Source: Oculatella sp. LEGE 06141 | Lineage (GTDB): Bacteria; Cyanobacteriota; Cyanobacteriia; Elainellales; Elainellaceae | Assembly: GCF_015207605.1 (NCBI RefSeq) | Contig: NZ_JADEWO010000008.1 | Coordinates: 62,001 to 126,000 of the forward strand | Direction: 5' to 3' | Length of the DNA stretch: 64,000 nt | Part shown: positions 60,373 through 64,000 of the stretch, piece after piece | How positions within the stretch are numbered: the stretch's first letter is position 1 | Layout of the letters: every line of letters begins with the position of its first letter | The notes under the pieces: model-generated | The model's database searches: none | What the model saw: only the letters and a program-made list of their open reading frames with translations | What the model was told of the DNA's origin: nothing | Made by a program: the position numbers and the translations under genes

Positions 60373-61116
60373 CTAGTAAGTACCCATTCTCAATACGTAG
60401 CCAACACTTCGCACTGTATGAATTAATTGTTTTGCACCTTGTGCTTCTAGCTTGATTCGCAAATATCGAATATAGACCTCAATCACATTTGAAATGCCGG
60501 AAGCGTCGTGACTCCAGACATTAGCTAAAATCTGCTCACGGGTTAATACCTGTTGGGGATGTCGCATCAAATATTCCAGCAAATCGAACTCTTTAGCAGT
60601 CAGTTCAATCTCCCGATTGTTGTAGTGAACCTGTCGTGCTTTTTGATTGAGTACAAGCTGCTCAAATTGTAGAAGATGAGCTTCTTTCGTTCCTTGCCTT
60701 AAATGTGCTCGAACTCTGGCGGTCAGCTCTTCTACCGCAAAAGGTTTACTCAGGCAATCATTCGCACCTGCATCTAAACCCATAATTCGTTCAAAAATTT
60801 GCCCTTCGTGGGTTAATACAATAATGGGTACATCATTGTAGGTTGAACGCAGACGATGGCAAAACTCTACACACGAAACTCCGGAAAGCGCCCAACCCAC
60901 AATAATTAAATGGGGGTTCGTTTGCCGAGCCGCTAGCAATCCACTAATGCCATCCTCTGCCAAGCTGACCTGATATCCTTCACAGCTCAATTCCTGCGCG
61001 ATTAGCTGAGAAATCTGATTGTCATTTTCGACTAATAGAACATGTGATGTGACTGTTTTCATCACAACTTTGTTGGCACGATCTTTAGCACTAAATTGAG
61101 GAGTAGTTTGTAGCAT
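60373..61116 (-). CDS. OmpR/PhoB-type response regulator lacking the phospho-acceptor Asp
   Basis: 247 residues (ATG 61062 would trim 18). Receiver (about 22-135) plus winged helix (about 150-245: REIELTAKEFDLLEYLMRHP, IEVYIRYLRIKLE, HTVRSVGYVLR). In the receiver the phosphorylation site reads PHLIIVGWALSG: Gly (codon GGT) replaces the usual Asp (GAT or GAC). The acidic pair is also weakened (LLVENDNQ, with Asn for the second acid). The Thr (IIVLTHEG) and Lys (LSKPF) switch residues remain. It should bind DNA as a dimer but cannot be phosphorylated normally. No kinase gene adjoins it. It precedes the SDR-GMC-hydrolase run by about 210 bp and may control it. Confidence 0.93.
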   Translation of the reverse strand: MLQTTPQFSAKDRANKVVMKTVTSHVLLVENDNQISQLIAQELSCEGYQVSLAEDGISGLLAARQTNPHLIIVGWALSGVSCVEFCHRLRSTYNDVPIIVLTHEGQIFERIMGLDAGANDCLSKPFAVEELTARVRAHLRQGTKEAHLLQFEQLVLNQKARQVHYNNREIELTAKEFDLLEYLMRHPQQVLTREQILANVWSHDASGISNVIEVYIRYLRIKLEAQGAKQLIHTVRSVGYVLRMGTY

Positions 61117-61258
61117 CTTGAAGCTCTGTTTAGAGTGCGTCTATGAACTGATTTCTGAATTAACCAGGGGCATATAGAGCCATAAAGCATCTGAGCAATG
61201 ATGGAAATTTATCGTCCCTGACAATGAGAGACTTCTTCGGGGTAAATATCCAAGAGCT

Positions 61259-61819
61259 TTAATAAATGGCAGCATCAATAGCTGCCATTATTTGTTCCAC
61301 AGTCCAGCGATCGCTATAGCGAATCCCATTAATGAACAGTGCTGGGGCAACTGTTACTCCACTTTGGTATCCACTCTCGATATCTTGATTGATGCGACCA
61401 ATGTGAGCTTGTGTCGATATAGCTTGCAGGAACTGAGAAATATCAAGTCCTAAACTATCGGCATACTCTACAAGGAAGCCATTTTCCAGTGCTTGTTGAT
61501 GCGTAAACAGTAGGTCATGCATTGCCCAAAATTGACCCTGTGAGGCGGCAGATTCTACGACCTCCGCCGCCTTCCGCGCATGGGGATGGAGTGTATTCTC
61601 GATAAAATGACGGAATACGACACAAATCCAATTCTCCCCAGGAAAAACCGAAGCGAAATGCTGTTGAATGACCTGAATTGATCGATGCAGTTCTCCGCAC
61701 TGTGGACATTGGTAGTTCCCGTATTTCACAAGTACCACTGGAGCATCGAGCCTTCCCTGGTAGTGATCACGCTGTGAAGGTAAAACAAGAAGTTGGTTGG
61801 AATAGCTATCTTGGTTCAT
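61259..61819 (-). CDS. DsbA-like thioredoxin-fold protein with a CPQC active site
   Basis: 186 residues from ATG 61819; a TTG at 61834 is less likely. It opens MNQDSYSNQLLVLPSQRDHY, has the redox motif YGNYQCPQCGELH, an inserted helical domain (FWAMHDLLFTHQQALENGF) and the cis-Pro loop GVTVAPALFINGIRY. This is the NhaA/FrnE-like DsbA group. No signal peptide is seen, so it is probably cytoplasmic and could act as a disulfide reductase or isomerase under oxidative stress. It stands alone, about 140 bp before the OmpR-type regulator on the same strand. Confidence 0.9.
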   Translation of the reverse strand: MNQDSYSNQLLVLPSQRDHYQGRLDAPVVLVKYGNYQCPQCGELHRSIQVIQQHFASVFPGENWICVVFRHFIENTLHPHARKAAEVVESAASQGQFWAMHDLLFTHQQALENGFLVEYADSLGLDISQFLQAISTQAHIGRINQDIESGYQSGVTVAPALFINGIRYSDRWTVEQIMAAIDAAIY

Positions 61820-62137
61820 CGGATATTCTGACAAAAGAGTTTCTCATGGCATGAGTGCTGCCATGACTGATATTTATTTCCTCCTACAATCGTTGCGCCT
61901 TCTAATACATCCTGATCAAGGAGAAAAGAGGAAAAAGGATGAAAAGCAATTTGTCTTATTTTTACTCTTGACCCTTTGTTCTTTCCAAAATATTGGAATT
62001 TCGCTCCTTCATTTCGATAGCTCTAGCTTACAGAGTTGACAATACTTTGTCGCCAACTCAGCGTTGAGTCTTGAAAGGAACGAAAGGATGGGCACTATCT
62101 ATCTCTGCGGCTAATCCGCAACCGAACTTAAGTTCAG
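61820..62137. other. Intergenic region before the DsbA-like gene
   Basis: 318 bp, AT-rich, upstream of the DsbA-like gene and downstream of the NarL-type regulator. I see no gene, terminator or repeat; a 62-codon plus-strand frame (61851-62039) has no family resemblance. Confidence 0.5.
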
Positions 62138-62767
62138 TCACAACTTAGCAAGCCCTCGTTTCAATGCTGTAACCACCGCCTGAGTGCGATCGCTCACGCC
62201 CAATTTGCTCAAGATGCGATTGATGTGGAATTTGACCGTACTTTCAGTAATGTTCAAAGCCACACCAATGTCATGATTGCTTAAACCATCGACCATGAGA
62301 TGAATGACTTCTCGCTCGCGATCGCTCAACTCTGGGTTGTTCATGCGTTGCACCAGCTTGGCAGCAACTTCGGAAGGGATATATTGTTGCCCGCTATGAA
62401 CGATATGGATGGCGTGGAGAAGCGCATCGGGTTCAGCATCCTTAAGTAGATAGCCTTTAGCACCCGCGCGTAAGGCACGATAAATATCTTCATCACCATC
62501 GTAAGTGGTGAGCACAATGATCCGAGCCTGGGCAAATTCAGCGCAAATGGCGATGGTCGCATCTACACCGCTCATGTGGGGCATACGTAAGTCCATTAAG
62601 GTGATATCGGGTTGTAGCTGTCGATAACAGGCGATCGCCTCCTGCCCGTTGCCCGCCTGTCCCATCACGGTCATATCTGGCTCATTTTCAATCATGGCAG
62701 CGAGTCCCTGCCGGACGATCGCGTGATCATCCACAAGTAAAACGCGAATGGTTGTGGACTGGCTCAT
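62138..62767 (-). CDS. NarL/FixJ-type response regulator (LuxR HTH)
   Basis: 209 residues. Receiver with acidic pair in VLLVDDHAIVRQGL, phospho-acceptor Asp in DITLMDLRMPHMSG (about 59), Thr in IIVLTTYDG and Lys in YLLKDAEP. LuxR-type HTH: LSDREREVIHLMVDGLSNHD, then ITESTVKFHINRILSKLGV. All key residues are present. Its ATG overlaps the stop of the histidine kinase gene by 4 bp, so the two form a classical NarX/NarL-like pair in one operon. The controlled genes are unknown. Confidence 0.96.
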   Translation of the reverse strand: MSQSTTIRVLLVDDHAIVRQGLAAMIENEPDMTVMGQAGNGQEAIACYRQLQPDITLMDLRMPHMSGVDATIAICAEFAQARIIVLTTYDGDEDIYRALRAGAKGYLLKDAEPDALLHAIHIVHSGQQYIPSEVAAKLVQRMNNPELSDREREVIHLMVDGLSNHDIGVALNITESTVKFHINRILSKLGVSDRTQAVVTALKRGLAKL

Positions 62768-64000
62768 ACTGCTGCCTCCCGGTTCACCGTGACAAGCACT
62801 TCTGTTCCCTGCCCCAGTTGACTTTCAATTGAGAGCTGTGCCCCAATGTGCTCGGCTCGTTCAGTCATCCCCAGTAAGCCAAATCCCTGGCTGAGCGTGG
62901 TAGTGGTGACTTCAAACCCTTGTCCATTGTCTTTAATTCGTAAACAGCATAAGGTTGGCTCATAAACCAACTCCACTCGAATTTCGCTTGCATGAGCGTA
63001 CTTGATTGCATTCGTAAAGGCTTCCTGTGCAATTCTCAGGAGATGATTCTCAGTTTCAGGCGGTAGCACATAGGGTATGCCAATAATGTCATAAATCAGG
63101 CGGGTTTCGGTTGAGGATGACATGGTGGCGATAAATTGCTCCAATGCCGTCCATAGGTCGCCATCTTCTAGTAATTGGGGACGCAGTGCCGCAACCGATC
63201 GTCGAGCCTCTGTTAGCCCACTACGAGCCAAATCTCGAACCGTATCAATATGGGTCTGCACGGCATCTGGATTGGTCGCGACTAAGCGAGAGACGGCTCC
63301 CATATGAACCAGAATTCCTGTGAATGCTTGCGCCAGCGTGTCGTGAATTTCTCGCGCCATGCGGTTGCGTTCCTCCAGAATGGAGGCTGCTTCGGCACGT
63401 TTTTGTTCTCGCAGTGCAGCGTTTCGCTGTTCGCTAATGTCGAACGTTACACCCAACATTCGCACAGGCTGTCCGGCTTCGTTATAGATCCCTCGACCTC
63501 GACTCACAAGCCAGTGAATACTCCCATCTGGGTAAATCACTCGATGTTCACCTTCATAATCAGTACGAGTTTCCAGAGCGGTTTTAAGCGCTTGCTCAGC
63601 CCGATCGACATCTTCTGGATGAACCCGATCGCGCCACGCTCGATAGCTAACCTCAACTTCACCAGGTTCTACCCCCAGCAGTCGAATGTTATTATCATCC
63701 CAATGCACGGTATTGTCTAAGATGTTCCAACTCCAACTGCCGATATAGGCGAAATTCAGTGTCAACCTACGTTGCTCTTCACTCTGGCGCAGGGCGTTTT
63801 CAACGTGTTGACGCTGTTCAATCTCTTGTGAAAGCCGCAACGTTCGCTCAGTCACTTGTTGTTCTAACGCTTGGTTGTAGTCGGCTAGCAGTTTCTCTGA
63901 TTGCTTACGCTCGGTAATGTCTTGAAAGGCCACGATCGCATAAACCACCTTACCCTGTTCGTCAAAAACTGGAGTGCCCCACCCTTCAACGGGAATAATG
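62764..64000 (-). CDS. PAS-domain sensor histidine kinase, NarX/HisKA_3 type (N-terminus beyond right edge)
   Basis: The frame stays open to the window edge; the first residues seen (IIPVEGWGTPVFDEQGK) are the end of a PAS domain, so the true start lies to the right and the internal GTG at 63948 is not it. Then a coiled linker (QALEQQVTERTLRLSQEIEQ), a PAS/PAC domain (FAYIGSWSWNILDNTVHWDD to GVTFDISEQR), the dimerisation domain with His in EERNRMAREIHDTLAQAF, and an HATPase with LLRIAQEAFTNAIKYAHA, DNGQGF and GFGLLGMTERAE. It would phosphorylate the NarL-type regulator whose gene overlaps its end. The signal is unknown. Confidence 0.94.
   Translation of the reverse strand, partial: IIPVEGWGTPVFDEQGKVVYAIVAFQDITERKQSEKLLADYNQALEQQVTERTLRLSQEIEQRQHVENALRQSEEQRRLTLNFAYIGSWSWNILDNTVHWDDNNIRLLGVEPGEVEVSYRAWRDRVHPEDVDRAEQALKTALETRTDYEGEHRVIYPDGSIHWLVSRGRGIYNEAGQPVRMLGVTFDISEQRNAALREQKRAEAASILEERNRMAREIHDTLAQAFTGILVHMGAVSRLVATNPDAVQTHIDTVRDLARSGLTEARRSVAALRPQLLEDGDLWTALEQFIATMSSSTETRLIYDIIGIPYVLPPETENHLLRIAQEAFTNAIKYAHASEIRVELVYEPTLCCLRIKDNGQGFEVTTTTLSQGFGLLGMTERAEHIGAQLSIESQLGQGTEVLVTVNREAAV

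Noticed and set aside
62764-63948. GTG at 63948 as the start of the PAS kinase
   Set aside because: The frame stays open upstream and encodes the end of a PAS domain, so the gene continues past the window edge.

Overview
The window comes from a filamentous-type cyanobacterium. The octamer GCGATCGC (HIP1) and its core occur throughout, the intergenic palindromes are of familiar cyanobacterial kinds, and the gene families (FAAL-started PKS/NRPS lines, AMIN-domain TonB receptors, Suc_Fer-like proteins, very large hybrid kinases) are typical of that phylum. I cannot name the species; a Leptolyngbya/Oscillatoriales-like origin is only a guess.

Region 1 (1-35195, all minus strand, read right to left) is a hybrid lipopeptide assembly line cut by the left edge. 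In reading order: fatty acyl-AMP ligase with ACP; PKS (KS-AT-degenerate KR-ACP); three-module NRPS (predicted Ser, Asn/Asp, Gly); PKS (KS-AT-degenerate KR-ACP); free-standing flavin monooxygenase of the MupA/Atu3640 type; one-module NRPS (Ser); PKS (KS-AT-KR-ACP); PKS (KS-AT-KR-DH..., running off the window). By colinearity the chain would be: 3-oxo fatty acyl-Ser-Asx-Gly-(beta-keto, possibly alpha-hydroxylated C2 unit)-Ser-(beta-hydroxy C2 unit)-(reduced or dehydrated C2 unit)-... No terminating thioesterase is inside the window. Two PKS genes share a 1.5-kb, roughly 98.7% identical tract spanning the AT, a sign of recent gene conversion. Protein ends fall into two sets that look like docking elements and agree with the reading order.

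Region 2 (35874-41933, plus strand) diverges from region 1 across a control region of about 0.65 kb. It holds an AMIN/TonB-dependent siderophore receptor, a siderophore-binding lipoprotein, an EntS-like MFS exporter and a Suc_Fer-like iron-sulfur protein. Together with region 1 this suggests that the lipopeptide is a metallophore, exported by the MFS protein and taken back by the receptor. No hydroxamate, catechol or aspartyl-beta-hydroxylase gene is visible, so the chelating chemistry would be unusual or encoded outside the window.

Region 3 (42102-50113, minus) has a 992-residue protein combining a compact subtilisin-like protease, four LysM-like repeats and a glycine-zipper tail. A small unrecognised gene follows after 4 bp, an arrangement that recalls a polymorphic toxin and its immunity protein. 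Beyond it is a giant six-cupredoxin multicopper-oxidase-like protein with a His-rich tandem repeat.

Region 4 (50567-56343, plus) is an XRE-type regulator overlapping by 4 bp a 1837-residue hybrid kinase with two kinase cores and two receivers; a perfect palindrome precedes the regulator. Region 5 (56732-64000, minus) holds an alpha/beta hydrolase, a GMC oxidoreductase, an SDR, an OmpR-type regulator that has lost its phospho-accepting Asp, a DsbA-like protein, and a NarL-type regulator coupled to a PAS histidine kinase cut by the right edge. Two inverted copies of a short dispersed element bracket the 46-56 kb segment. I see no tRNA, rRNA, CRISPR array, transposase or phage gene.
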